Source: Goekera deserti
Lineage (GTDB): Bacteria; Actinomycetota; Actinomycetes; Mycobacteriales; Geodermatophilaceae
DNA: 64,000 nucleotides
Direction: 5' to 3'
Assembly (NCBI RefSeq): GCF_010685995.1
Contig: NZ_JAAGWK010000018.1
Span: forward strand, 1-64,000
The notes under the pieces are model-generated. The model saw only the letters and a list, made by a program, of their open reading frames with translations. It was not told the DNA's origin and searched no databases. Shown one piece after another: positions 51,322 to 59,562 of this stretch. Both the position numbers and the translations under genes were made by a program. Position 1 is the first letter of the stretch, and every line of letters begins with the position of its first letter.

Positions 51322-51414
51322 GCGACGGCAGTGGAGGAAGCCGGTGCGATCCCGGCGCGGTCCCGCCACTGTGACGCCGGCACCCGCCGGTCAGCCAGGA
51401 ACTCCCGCCGTCGC
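51322..51414 (+). promoter_or_regulatory. Adenosylcobalamin riboswitch (chlID operon leader)
   Basis: Closing helix GCGACGGC (51322-51329) with GCCGTCGC (51407-51414). Core: GGAGGAAGCCGGTGCGATCC, CGGCGCGGTCCCGCCACTG (B12 box GCCACTG at 51365-51371) and GGTCAGCCAGGAACTCCC. Downstream, CTCCGGG (51425-51431) can pair with the CCCGGGGAG (51440-51448) that forms the upstream part of the ribosome site of the GTG at 51464, so control may be at translation. Confidence 0.95.
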
Positions 51415-51463
51415 CTCCTGCCACCTCCGGGCGTGGACACCCGGGGAGAGGACACCTGCGCCC

Positions 51464-53548
51464 GTGACCTACCCCTTCAGTGCCGTCGTCGGCATGGACG
51501 ACATGCGCCTGGCGCTGCTGCTCAACGCCGTCTCCCCCGCGATCGGCGGTGTGCTGGTGCGCGGGGAGAAGGGCACCGCGAAGTCGACGATGGTGCGGGC
51601 GCTGGCCGCCGTGCTGCCGGCCGTCGGCGTCGTCGTCGGCTGCCGGTTCGCCTGCGACCCCGCCACCCCCGACCCCGGCTGCCCCGACGGCCCACACCCG
51701 GCCGACGGGCCCGCGCAGACCCGCCCGGCCCGACTGGTCGAGCTGCCCGTCGGCGCCTCGGAGGACCGGGTCGTCGGCGCGCTGGACATCGAGCGCGCGC
51801 TCACCGAGGGCGTCAAGGCCTTCGAGCCGGGCCTGCTGGCCGCCGCCAACCGCGGCGTGCTGTACGTCGACGAGGTCAACCTGCTGCACGACCACCTGGT
51901 GGACCTGCTGCTGGACGCCGCCGCGCTGGGCACCGCCTACGTGGAACGCGAGGGCGTCTCGGTGCGGCACGCGGCACGTTTCCTGCTGGTCGGCACCATG
52001 AACCCCGAGGAGGGCGAGCTGCGCCCGCAGCTGCTGGACCGCTTCGGGCTCACCGTCGAGGTGGCCGCCCCGCGCGACGGCGCGCTGCGGGCCGAGGTGG
52101 TGCGCCGCCGCTTCGGGTACGACGCCGACCCGGCCGGCTTCACCACCACCTGGGCACCGGCGGAGACCACGCTGGCGAGCCGGATCGCCGCCGCCCGCGC
52201 CCTGCTTCCTGCCGTGGTGCTCGGCGACGCCGCGCTGCGTCAGGTGACCGGCATCTGCGCGGCCTTCGACGTCGACGGCCTGCGCGCCGACATCGTCACC
52301 GCCCGCGCCGCCATCGCGCACGCCGCCTGGGAGGGCCGCACCGACGTCACCGAGGACGACGTGCGGGTGGCCGCCCGGCTGGCCCTGCCGCACCGCCGCC
52401 GGCGCAACCCCTTCGACGCCCCCGGCCTGGACGACGACACGCTGGAGCAGGCGCTGTCCGACGCCCGCGACCCCGCACCCGAGGACGACGGCGGCCCGGA
52501 GGGCGACGACCCTGAGCGCGACGGCCCCGAGGACGACGGCCCGCCCGAGGGCGGCCCGGGCGGCGGCTCCCCCGACCCCGCACCGGACGGCTCGGACGCC
52601 GCCGGCCCGGCCCCTGCCGCGGACGCACCCGGCCCCGACGGCCCCGGCGCGGAGGGCGAGCGACCGCCCACGACGGCGCCCCGGGGCGAGGGCGGCGGCA
52701 GCACCGGCGCCACCCCGGCACCCGACCAGGCGGCCGTCGCGCCGACCGACCCGTTCCGCGCCCGCCGGCTGGAGGTGCCCGGCATCGGCTCGGGCGTGGC
52801 CGGCAAGCGGTCCCGGGCCCGCAGCGACCGCGGTCGGGTGGTGGGGTCCCGGCGTCCGGCGGGCACGGTCACCCGGCTGCACCTGACCGACACCGTGCTC
52901 GCCGCCGCCCCGCACCAGCGCGCCCGCGGGCGCAGCGGCCCGGGGCTCCGGCTGGCCCGGGAGGACCTGCGGCAGGCCACGCTGGAGGGCCGGGAGGGCA
53001 ACCTCGTGCTGTTCGTGGTGGACGCGTCCGGCTCGATGGCCTCGGCGCGGCGGATGGCCGCCGTCAAGGGCGCCGTCCTCTCCCTGCTGATGGACGCCTA
53101 CCAGCGGCGGGACAAGGTCGGGCTGATCACCTTCCGCGGCGCCGACGCCGAGCTCGCACTGCCGCCCACCTGGTCGGTCGAGGCCGCCGCCGCGCGGCTC
53201 ACCAGCCTGCCGACCGGGGGCCGTACCCCGCTGGCCGCCGGGCTGCTGCGCGCGCACGAGGTGCTGCGGGTCGAGCACGTCCGCGACCCGCGGCGCCGTC
53301 CGCTGCTGGTGGTGGTGACCGACGGGCGGGCGACCGGGGCACGCGGCGGCCGGCCACTGGCCGACGCGCACCGGGCGGCCCAGCTGATCGCCTCCGGCGG
53401 GACGGCGAGCGTCGTCGTCGACTGCGAGGCAGGGCACGTGCGGCTCGGGCTGGCCGGCGTGCTCGGCGCCCACCTGGGTGCCCGCACCCTGCAGCTGGCC
53501 GAGCTGAGCGCCGAGGCGCTCGCCGGCACCGTCCGGAGCGCCGCCTGA
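51464..53548 (+). CDS. Fused ChlI/ChlD-type chelatase ATPase (cobaltochelatase partner)
   Basis: 694 aa. AAA+ domain (1-330): FSAVVGMDDMRLALLLNAV, Walker A VRGEKGTAKSTMVRAL, Walker B GVLYVDEVNLLHDHLVDLLLD, sensor LLVGTMNPEEGELRPQLLDRFG. Linker (about 335-440) extremely rich in Asp, Pro, Gly and Glu. VWA domain (about 510-694): MIDAS DxSxS in LFVVDASGSMASARRM, TDGRATG. It powers metal insertion by CobN in actinobacteria, which lack CobS/CobT-type subunits. GTG at 51464 after the AdoCbl riboswitch; heads a seven-gene overlapping operon. Confidence 0.94.
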   Translation: MTYPFSAVVGMDDMRLALLLNAVSPAIGGVLVRGEKGTAKSTMVRALAAVLPAVGVVVGCRFACDPATPDPGCPDGPHPADGPAQTRPARLVELPVGASEDRVVGALDIERALTEGVKAFEPGLLAAANRGVLYVDEVNLLHDHLVDLLLDAAALGTAYVEREGVSVRHAARFLLVGTMNPEEGELRPQLLDRFGLTVEVAAPRDGALRAEVVRRRFGYDADPAGFTTTWAPAETTLASRIAAARALLPAVVLGDAALRQVTGICAAFDVDGLRADIVTARAAIAHAAWEGRTDVTEDDVRVAARLALPHRRRRNPFDAPGLDDDTLEQALSDARDPAPEDDGGPEGDDPERDGPEDDGPPEGGPGGGSPDPAPDGSDAAGPAPAADAPGPDGPGAEGERPPTTAPRGEGGGSTGATPAPDQAAVAPTDPFRARRLEVPGIGSGVAGKRSRARSDRGRVVGSRRPAGTVTRLHLTDTVLAAAPHQRARGRSGPGLRLAREDLRQATLEGREGNLVLFVVDASGSMASARRMAAVKGAVLSLLMDAYQRRDKVGLITFRGADAELALPPTWSVEAAAARLTSLPTGGRTPLAAGLLRAHEVLRVEHVRDPRRRPLLVVVTDGRATGARGGRPLADAHRAAQLIASGGTASVVVDCEAGHVRLGLAGVLGAHLGARTLQLAELSAEALAGTVRSAA

Positions 53549-54162
53549 TGCCGCAGGGACAGGTCACCGCCGTGCCGGTCGACGGGCTCACCACCCGGCA
53601 GCGCCGCAACCGGCCGCTGCTCGCCGTGCACACCGGGGAGATGAAGGGCAAGTCCACCGCCGCCTTCGGCATGGCCATGCGCGCCTGGAACCAGGGCTGG
53701 TCGATCGCGGTCTACCAGTTCGTCAAGAGCGCGAAGTGGAAGGTCGGTGAGGAGAACGCCCTGGGGGCTCTCGGCCGGCTGCACGAGGCCACCGGGGAGG
53801 GCGGCCCGGTCGTCTGGCACAAGATGGGCTCGGGCTGGAGTTGGTCGCGCAAGCACGGCGACGAGACCGACCACGCCGCCGACGCCGCCGAGGGCTGGGC
53901 ACAGATCAAGCGCGACCTCGCAGCCGAGGCGCACCGCTTCTACGTGCTCGACGAGTTCACCTACCCGATGACGTGGGGCTGGGTCGACGTCGAGGACGTC
54001 GTCGAGACGATGCGGCACCGCCCCGGCAACCAGCACGTCGTCATCACCGGGCGCACCGCGCACCCGGCGCTCGTCGAGGCCGCCGACCTGGTCGTGGAGA
54101 TGACCAAGGTCAAGCACCCGATGGACGCCGGCCAGAAGGGACAGCGAGGCATCGAGTGGTGA
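53548..54162 (+). CDS. cobO: Cob(I)yrinic acid a,c-diamide adenosyltransferase (CobO/BtuR)
   Basis: 204 aa. P-loop LLAVHTGEMKGKSTAAFGMAMRAW, VYQFVKSAKWKVGEENAL, HGDETDHAADAAEGW, VLDEFTYPMTWGWVDVEDVVETM, VVITGRTAHPALVEAADLVVEMTKVKHP and the C-terminal DAGQKGQRGIEW. Adds the upper 5'-deoxyadenosyl ligand. ATG overlaps the chelatase stop by one base (TGATG); its stop overlaps cobB. Confidence 0.96.
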   Translation: MPQGQVTAVPVDGLTTRQRRNRPLLAVHTGEMKGKSTAAFGMAMRAWNQGWSIAVYQFVKSAKWKVGEENALGALGRLHEATGEGGPVVWHKMGSGWSWSRKHGDETDHAADAAEGWAQIKRDLAAEAHRFYVLDEFTYPMTWGWVDVEDVVETMRHRPGNQHVVITGRTAHPALVEAADLVVEMTKVKHPMDAGQKGQRGIEW

Positions 54163-55583
54163 GCACCGGGATCCCGCGGATCGTGCTGGGCGCGCCGTCG
54201 TCCAACTCGGGCAAGACGTCGATCGCCACCGGGCTGATCGCAGCGCTGACCGCGCGCGGCCTGACCGTGTCGCCGCACAAGGTCGGCCCGGACTACATCG
54301 ACCCGGGCTACCACGGCCTCGCCGCCGGCCGCCCCGGCCGCAACCTGGACCCGTGGCTGGCCGGCGACGAGCGGCTGGTCCCGCTGTTCCTGCACGGCGC
54401 CCTCACCCCCACCCCGGCCGACGTCGCCGTGGTCGAGGGCGTGATGGGCCTGTTCGACGGCGCCTCGCACGCCAGCGTCGCGCCGGGCTACGGCTCCACG
54501 GCCTACGTCGCCGCGGCGCTGCGGGCCCCGGTCGTGCTGGTCGTGGACGCCTCCAGCCAGGCCCGCAGCGTCGCCGCGGTCGTGCACGGCTTCGCCACCT
54601 TCGACCCTGGCGTGCGGATCGGCGGCGTCGTGCTCAACCGGGTCGGCAGCGACCGGCACGAGGCGATCCTGCGCGAGGCGCTCGGCGCGGCCGGGGTGCC
54701 GGTGCTCGGTGCGGTCCGCCGGATCGAGGCGCTGCAGACGCCGTCCCGGCACCTGGGCCTGGTGCCCGCCGCGGAACGCTCGTCCGAGGCGGTGCGCACC
54801 GTGCGCGCGCTCGGCGCGGTCGTCGAGTCCTCCATCGACGTCGACGCCGTCCTGCGGCTGGCCGGCACGGCACCGGACCTGGACGGCGTCCCGTGGGACC
54901 CCGCCGCCGAGGTCACCCGGGCCCCGCTGACCGCTGAGGGCACCAGGCCGGTGGTCGCCGTCGCCGGCGGTGCCGCCTTCACGTTCGGCTACGCCGAGAC
55001 CGCCGAGCTGCTGGCCGCCGCCGGTGCCGACGTGGTGGTCGTCGACCCGCTGCGCGACCAGGCCCTGCCCGCCGGCACCCGGGCGCTGGTGGTCGGCGGC
55101 GGGTTCCCCGAGGTGCACGCCTCGGCGCTGAGCGCGAACGTCGGGCTGCGCACCGCCATCGCCGAGCTGGCCGCGGCCGGCGGACCGATCGCCGCCGAGT
55201 GCGCCGGGCTGCTGTACCTGGCCCGCGAGCTGGACGGCGAGCCGATGTGCGGCGTGCTGGACACCGCCGCCGCCATGCACCCCCGGCTGACCCTGGGCTA
55301 CCGCTCGGCGGTGGCGCTGTCCGACAGCGCGCTGGCCCCGGCCGGCACCCGGGTGCGCGGCCACGAGTTCCACCGCACCCGCACCGGCCCGGGCGCGGGC
55401 GCGACGCCGGCCTGGCAGTGGAACGCCGAGGGCCCGGAGGGGTTCGTCGCCGGGCCGCAGGCCAACGTGCACGCCTCCTACCTGCACCTCAACTGGGCCG
55501 GCTCCCCCGCGATGGCCGGCCGGTTCGTCGCCGCCGCGGCCGCCGTCCCGGTGCCGCTGCACGCCTCCCGTGCCCCGTCCTGA
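54159..55583 (+). CDS. cobB: Hydrogenobyrinic/cobyrinic acid a,c-diamide synthase (CobB/CbiA)
   Basis: 474 aa glutamine amidotransferase. ATP half: IVLGAPSSNSGKTSIATGLIAAL, HKVGPDYIDPGYH, GVMGLFDGASHAS, VLVVDASSQARSVAAVVHGF. Glutaminase half: GGGFPEVHASALSANVGL, PIAAECAGLLYLAREL (Cys nucleophile), LTLGYRSAVAL, GHEFHRTRTGP and NVHASYLHLNWA. Amidates the a and c side chains. GTG overlaps the cobO stop; the 3' end overlaps cobE by 14 bp. Confidence 0.96.
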   Translation: MSTGIPRIVLGAPSSNSGKTSIATGLIAALTARGLTVSPHKVGPDYIDPGYHGLAAGRPGRNLDPWLAGDERLVPLFLHGALTPTPADVAVVEGVMGLFDGASHASVAPGYGSTAYVAAALRAPVVLVVDASSQARSVAAVVHGFATFDPGVRIGGVVLNRVGSDRHEAILREALGAAGVPVLGAVRRIEALQTPSRHLGLVPAAERSSEAVRTVRALGAVVESSIDVDAVLRLAGTAPDLDGVPWDPAAEVTRAPLTAEGTRPVVAVAGGAAFTFGYAETAELLAAAGADVVVVDPLRDQALPAGTRALVVGGGFPEVHASALSANVGLRTAIAELAAAGGPIAAECAGLLYLARELDGEPMCGVLDTAAAMHPRLTLGYRSAVALSDSALAPAGTRVRGHEFHRTRTGPGAGATPAWQWNAEGPEGFVAGPQANVHASYLHLNWAGSPAMAGRFVAAAAAVPVPLHASRAPS

Positions 55584-56079
55584 GGCGGTCGTCGGGGTCG
55601 GGGCGCGGCGCGGGGTGACGGCGGCCGAGGTGCTGGCCGCCGTCGACGCGGTGCTGCCCCCCGGCGTGCGGGTCGGCCACCTCGCCACCCTCGACGTCCG
55701 CGCCGCCGAGCCCGGGGTGCAGGCCGCCGCCGCCCAGCGCGGCTGGCGGCTCACCGGGCACCCCGCCGCGGCCCTGGCCGCCGTCGTGGTGCCGACGCCG
55801 TCCGCTCGGGCGGCGGCCGCCGTCGGCACGCCCTCGGTCGCCGAGGCCGCCGCCCTGCTCGGCGGTGGCGAGCTGCTGGTCCCGAAGACCGTCCTCGGCC
55901 GGGTCACCACCGCCGTCGCCCGCCCGATCCCCCGTCCCCCGGCCACGACGGCCACTTCCGCGGAAACGGCCGGTCCGACGACGGCCGTTTCCGCGGAGAG
56001 GGCCGGCGCGACGGCGGCCACTTCCGCGGAAAGGGCCGGTGTGGCGGTGGGGACGGCGACGGGCGGGGGTGCGGGGTGA
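55570..56079 (+). CDS. cobE: CobE/CbiG C-terminal-domain protein with a repeat-encoded tail
   Basis: 169 aa. Residues 1-120 form a CobE/CbiG_C domain: AVVGVGARRGVTAAEVLAAVDAVL, VGHLATLDVRAAEPGVQAAA, VPTPSARAAAAVGTPSVAEAAALLGGGELLVPKTVLGRVTTAVAR. Residues ~121-169 are a tail made of three REP-like palindromes read in frame (TSAETAG, VSAERAG, TSAERAG), absent from normal CobE. CobE assists late corrin modification; its exact chemistry is unclear. GTG at 55570 inside cobB; stop overlaps cobC. Confidence 0.85.
   Translation: MPRPEAVVGVGARRGVTAAEVLAAVDAVLPPGVRVGHLATLDVRAAEPGVQAAAAQRGWRLTGHPAAALAAVVVPTPSARAAAAVGTPSVAEAAALLGGGELLVPKTVLGRVTTAVARPIPRPPATTATSAETAGPTTAVSAERAGATAATSAERAGVAVGTATGGGAG
55949..56037. 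repeat. Three REP-like palindromes inside the 3' end of cobE
   Basis: Copies at 55949-55971, 55982-56004 and 56015-56037 of the TTCCGCGGAA family, spaced 33 bp apart. The same palindrome is intergenic at 6943-7029. Spacing is a multiple of three, so the repeats keep the cobE frame and encode similar heptapeptides. Confidence 0.88.
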
Positions 56080-57164
56080 GCGAGGACCTGCGGCACCACG
56101 GGGACGCCGAGCTGGCCCCCGGGCTGGTCGACCTGGCGGTGAACGTCCGGGCCGGCACCCCACCGGCGTGGCTGCGCGCCGTGCTGCACGAGGCGCTCGA
56201 CGCCAGCGCCGGGTACCCCGACCCGGGCCCGGCGCGGGCCGCGGTGGCCCGGCTGCACGGCCGGGACCCCGCCGAGGTGCTGCTCACCGCCGGCGCCGCC
56301 GAGGCGTTCACCCTGCTGGCCCGGGCGCTCGCACCGCGGCGCGCCGTCGTGGTGCACCCGTCGTTCACCGAGCCGGAGGCCGCGCTGCGGGCCGCCGGGC
56401 ACCCGGTCCAGCGGCTGCTGCTGCCCGGTCCGCAGCACCGGCTGGACCCGGCCGCGGTGCCGGCCGACGCCGACCTCGTGGTGCTGGGCAACCCGACCAA
56501 CCCGACGTCGGTGCTGCACCCCGCCGCCGACCTGCGGGCGCTGGCCCGGCCGGGGCGGGTGCTGCTGGTCGACGAGGCCTTCGCCGACACGGTGCCCGGC
56601 GAGCCCGAGTCGCTGGCCGGCGCCCGCGACGTCCCGGGGCTGGTGGTGGTGCGCAGCCTGACCAAGACGTGGGGACTGGCCGGCCTGCGGGTGGGCTACG
56701 CCTTCGGCCCGCCCGGGCTGGTCGCGGCGATGGCGGCCCAGCAGCCGCACTGGGCCGTGTCCACCCCGGCGCTGGCCGCCCTCGCCGCCTGCAGCAGCGA
56801 CGCGGCCCAGGCCGAGGCCCGCCGGGCCGCCGAGCGCACCGCGACCGACCGGGCGGCCCTGCGCGACGCCCTGCCCCCGGAGGTGACCGTGCTCGGCGAC
56901 CCGCGCTCGTCGTTCCTGCTGCTGCAGGTGCCCGGCGGCGCGGCCGTGCGCGAGCGGCTGCGCGCCGCCGGCTGGGCGGTGCGCCGCGGCGACACCTTCC
57001 CCGGGCTCGGCCCGGACCACCTCCGGGTCGCGGTGCGCGACCCGGACACCTCCCGGGCGTTCGCCGACGCCCTGCGGACGGCGCTCACCCCGCCCGGCGG
57101 GCAGGCACCCGAGCCGGGGCTGAGATCCTCAGAGCTCGTCCCGACTGCCGAGGAGCTCCGCTGA
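56076..57164 (+). CDS. cobC: Threonine-phosphate decarboxylase-like aminotransferase (CobC)
   Basis: 362 aa PLP fold-type I enzyme. HHGDAELAPGLVDLAVNVRAGTPPAWL, VLLTAGAAEAFTLLARAL, VVLGNPTNPTSVLHPA, VLLVDEAFAD and PLP-Lys in VVRSLTKTWGLAGLRVGYAFGPP; Arg in HLRVAVRDPDTSR binds the substrate carboxylate. By context makes (R)-1-aminopropan-2-ol phosphate for CobD. GTG overlaps the cobE stop. Confidence 0.92.
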   Translation: MSEDLRHHGDAELAPGLVDLAVNVRAGTPPAWLRAVLHEALDASAGYPDPGPARAAVARLHGRDPAEVLLTAGAAEAFTLLARALAPRRAVVVHPSFTEPEAALRAAGHPVQRLLLPGPQHRLDPAAVPADADLVVLGNPTNPTSVLHPAADLRALARPGRVLLVDEAFADTVPGEPESLAGARDVPGLVVVRSLTKTWGLAGLRVGYAFGPPGLVAAMAAQQPHWAVSTPALAALAACSSDAAQAEARRAAERTATDRAALRDALPPEVTVLGDPRSSFLLLQVPGGAAVRERLRAAGWAVRRGDTFPGLGPDHLRVAVRDPDTSRAFADALRTALTPPGGQAPEPGLRSSELVPTAEELR

Positions 57165-58252
57165 CCACCGACCCGACCGCCCCCTTCCCGGGCACGATGC
57201 TGGGCGAGACGATCGCGGCCGTCCGCCCCCGGGACGCCGTCGCCGAGCAGAACGCGCGGGCGCGGCTGGACGTGATGACGAAGCCCCCGGGCTCGCTGGG
57301 CCTGCTGGAGGACGTCGCCGCGCAGCTCGCCGGCACCGCCGGCCGCTGCCCCGCGCCACTGCCCGGCCCGGCCGCGGTCGCGGTGTTCGCCGGGGACCAC
57401 GGCGTGCACGCCCAGGGCGTCACGCCGTGGCCGCAGGAGGTCACCGGTCAGATGGTGGCCAACATCGTCGCCGGGGGCGCGGTGGTCAACGCCTTCGCCG
57501 CGCAGCTCGGCGCCGAGGTGCTGGTGGTCGACGTCGGGGTCTCCGCCCCGCTGCAGCCCGCGCCCGGCCTGCTCGGACGCCGGGTGCGGTCCGGCACCGC
57601 CGACCTGTCCGCCGGCCCGGCGATGACCGTCGAGGAGGCCCGCCGCGCCGTGGAGGTGGGCATCGAGGTGGCCGGCACGCTCGCCGCCGGCCACGGCTGC
57701 CTGGTCACCGGGGACATGGGCATCGCCAACACCACCGCCTCGGCCGCGCTGGTCTGCGTGTTCACCGGCGCCGACGCCCGGCGGGCCACCGGCCGCGGCA
57801 CCGGCATCGACGACACGATGCTGGCCCGCAAGGTGCAGGTCGTCCGGCAGGCCGCGGGCCGGGTCCCGGACCGGCCCGCGACGCCGGAGCAGGCCCTCGC
57901 CGCGCTGGCCGAGGTGGGCGGCCTCGAGCACGCCGCGCTGGCCGGCTTCGTGATCGGCGCGGCCGCCGCCCGCGTGCCGGTGGTGCTGGACGGCATCATC
58001 GCCGGCTCCGCGGCCCTGGTGGCCGCCGCGCTCTGCCCCGCCGCGCTGGAGCACGCCCTGGCCGGCCACACGTCCGCCGAGCCGGGGCACGCCCTGGCCC
58101 TGCAGGCACTGGGCCTGCAGCCGCTGCTGGCCCTGGACCTGCGCCTGGGCGAGGGCACCGGTGCGCTGCTGGCCTGGCCGCTGGTCGCCGCCGCGGCGCG
58201 CGCCCTGCGCGACGTCGCCACCTTCGACTCCGCCGGGGTGACCGGGAAGTGA
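57161..58252 (+). CDS. cobT: Nicotinate-nucleotide-dimethylbenzimidazole phosphoribosyltransferase (CobT), probable CTG start
   Basis: 363 aa from CTG 57161 or 351 aa from ATG 57197. KPPGSLGLLEDVAAQLAG, VAVFAGDHGVHAQGVTPWPQEVTGQMVANIVAGGAVVNAFA, LVTGDMGIANTTASAAL, GRGTGIDD, LEHAALAGFVIGAAAARVPVVLDGIIAGSAALVA and HTSAEPGHALALQALGLQPLLALDLRLGEGTGA are the CobT signatures, including the catalytic Glu in LGEGTGA. I prefer CTG because GAGGAG lies five bases before it and CTGA overlaps the cobC stop exactly as GTGA does at other junctions of this operon; the ATG has no RBS. Confidence 0.93.
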   Translation: MTTDPTAPFPGTMLGETIAAVRPRDAVAEQNARARLDVMTKPPGSLGLLEDVAAQLAGTAGRCPAPLPGPAAVAVFAGDHGVHAQGVTPWPQEVTGQMVANIVAGGAVVNAFAAQLGAEVLVVDVGVSAPLQPAPGLLGRRVRSGTADLSAGPAMTVEEARRAVEVGIEVAGTLAAGHGCLVTGDMGIANTTASAALVCVFTGADARRATGRGTGIDDTMLARKVQVVRQAAGRVPDRPATPEQALAALAEVGGLEHAALAGFVIGAAAARVPVVLDGIIAGSAALVAAALCPAALEHALAGHTSAEPGHALALQALGLQPLLALDLRLGEGTGALLAWPLVAAAARALRDVATFDSAGVTGK

Positions 58253-59523
58253 ACGCCACACCCGTCGACCCCGGCTCCGGGGTCGTCTACCCGGTGGGCC
58301 TGCGCCTGCAGGGCCGCCGGGTCGTCGTGGTCGGTGGCGGGCAGGTGGCCCACCGTCGGGTGGCCGGGCTGCTCGAGGCCCGCGCGCTGGTCACCGTGGT
58401 GGCCCCCGAGGTCACCCCGGCCCTGGAGGCGCTCGTCGCCCCGGGCACCGTGACCTGGCTGGAGCGCCACTACGCCGACGGCGACCTGGCCGACGCCTGG
58501 TACGCCGTCGCCGCCACCGACGACCCGGCGGTCAACGCCCGGGTCGCCGCGGAGGCCGAGCGGCACCGGGTGTTCTGCGCCCGCGCCGACGACCGGTCGG
58601 CCTCCAGCGTCTGGACCCCGGCCGTCGGGCGGCAGGGCGACCTCGTGGTCGGCGTGCACGGCGGCGGCGACCCGCAGCGGGCCGTCGGCGTGCGGGACGC
58701 GGTGCTGTCCGGGCTGATCGACGGCTCGATCGCCGACCGCGCCTCCCGCACCCCCTCGGGCACCGCCGGCACGGTCGTGCTGGTCGGTGGCGGGCCGGGC
58801 GACCCGGGGCTGATCACGGTGCGCGGCCGGCAGGCGGTGGCCCAGGCCGAGGTCGTCGTCGCCGACCACCTGGCACCGCAGTCACTGCTGGCCTCGCTGC
58901 CCGCCGAGGTGGAGGTCATCGACGCGTCCAAGCTGCCCCGTGGCCGCTCGATGGCCCAGGAGCAGATCAACGAGTTCCTGGTGTCCCGGGCGCTGGCGGG
59001 CAAGCGGGTGGTGCGGCTCAAGGGCGGCGACCCGTTCGTCTTCGGCCGCGGCATGGAGGAGTGGGAGGCCTGCGTCGCCGCCGGTGTGCCGGTGGAGGTG
59101 GTGCCCGGTGTGACCAGCGCGATCGGCGTCCCGGGGCTGGCCGGCGTGCCGGTCACGCACCGCGGCATGACCCACGAGTTCGTGGTGGTCTCCGGGCACG
59201 TGCCGCCCGGTCACCCGGCGTCGCTGGTCGACTGGGCGGCGCTCGGGCGGCTGCGCGGGACCGTCGTCGTGCTCATGGGGGTGGACACCGCCGGGGCGAT
59301 CGCGGCCGCGCTGGTCGAGCACGGCCGGCCGGCCGGCACCCCGGTCGCGGTGGTCACCGACGGGGCCACGCCCACCCAGCGGACGGTGCGCACGACGCTG
59401 GCCGGGCTGGCGCGGACGATCGTCGAGCAGGGCGTCCGCCCGCCGGCGGTCTGGGTGGTCGGCGAGGTCGTGTCCCTCGGCGACCCGGCCGCAACCCGGG
59501 CGGGGGTCGGCACCCCGGGTTAG
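58249..59523 (+). CDS. cobA: Uroporphyrinogen-III C-methyltransferase fused to precorrin-2 dehydrogenase domain (CysG-like)
   Basis: 424 aa. N-terminal NAD-binding domain (1-165): VYPVGLRLQGRRVVVVGGGQVAHRRVAGLLEA, WYAVAATDDPAVNARVAAEAE. C-terminal SUMT domain (175-415): [92 protein letters not shown]. Makes precorrin-2 for both cobalamin and sirohaem. No ferrochelatase half is evident. GTG overlaps the cobT stop; last gene of the operon. Confidence 0.95.
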   Translation: MNATPVDPGSGVVYPVGLRLQGRRVVVVGGGQVAHRRVAGLLEARALVTVVAPEVTPALEALVAPGTVTWLERHYADGDLADAWYAVAATDDPAVNARVAAEAERHRVFCARADDRSASSVWTPAVGRQGDLVVGVHGGGDPQRAVGVRDAVLSGLIDGSIADRASRTPSGTAGTVVLVGGGPGDPGLITVRGRQAVAQAEVVVADHLAPQSLLASLPAEVEVIDASKLPRGRSMAQEQINEFLVSRALAGKRVVRLKGGDPFVFGRGMEEWEACVAAGVPVEVVPGVTSAIGVPGLAGVPVTHRGMTHEFVVVSGHVPPGHPASLVDWAALGRLRGTVVVLMGVDTAGAIAAALVEHGRPAGTPVAVVTDGATPTQRTVRTTLAGLARTIVEQGVRPPAVWVVGEVVSLGDPAATRAGVGTPG

Positions 59524-59562
59524 CGTCCGGGGACCGTCACCGTCGACGTCCCGGAGGACCGC

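Noticed and set aside
53961-57020. A 1019-codon minus-strand open frame opposite cobB-cobE-cobC
   Set aside because: Shadow of the coding genes on the + strand; no recognisable domain.
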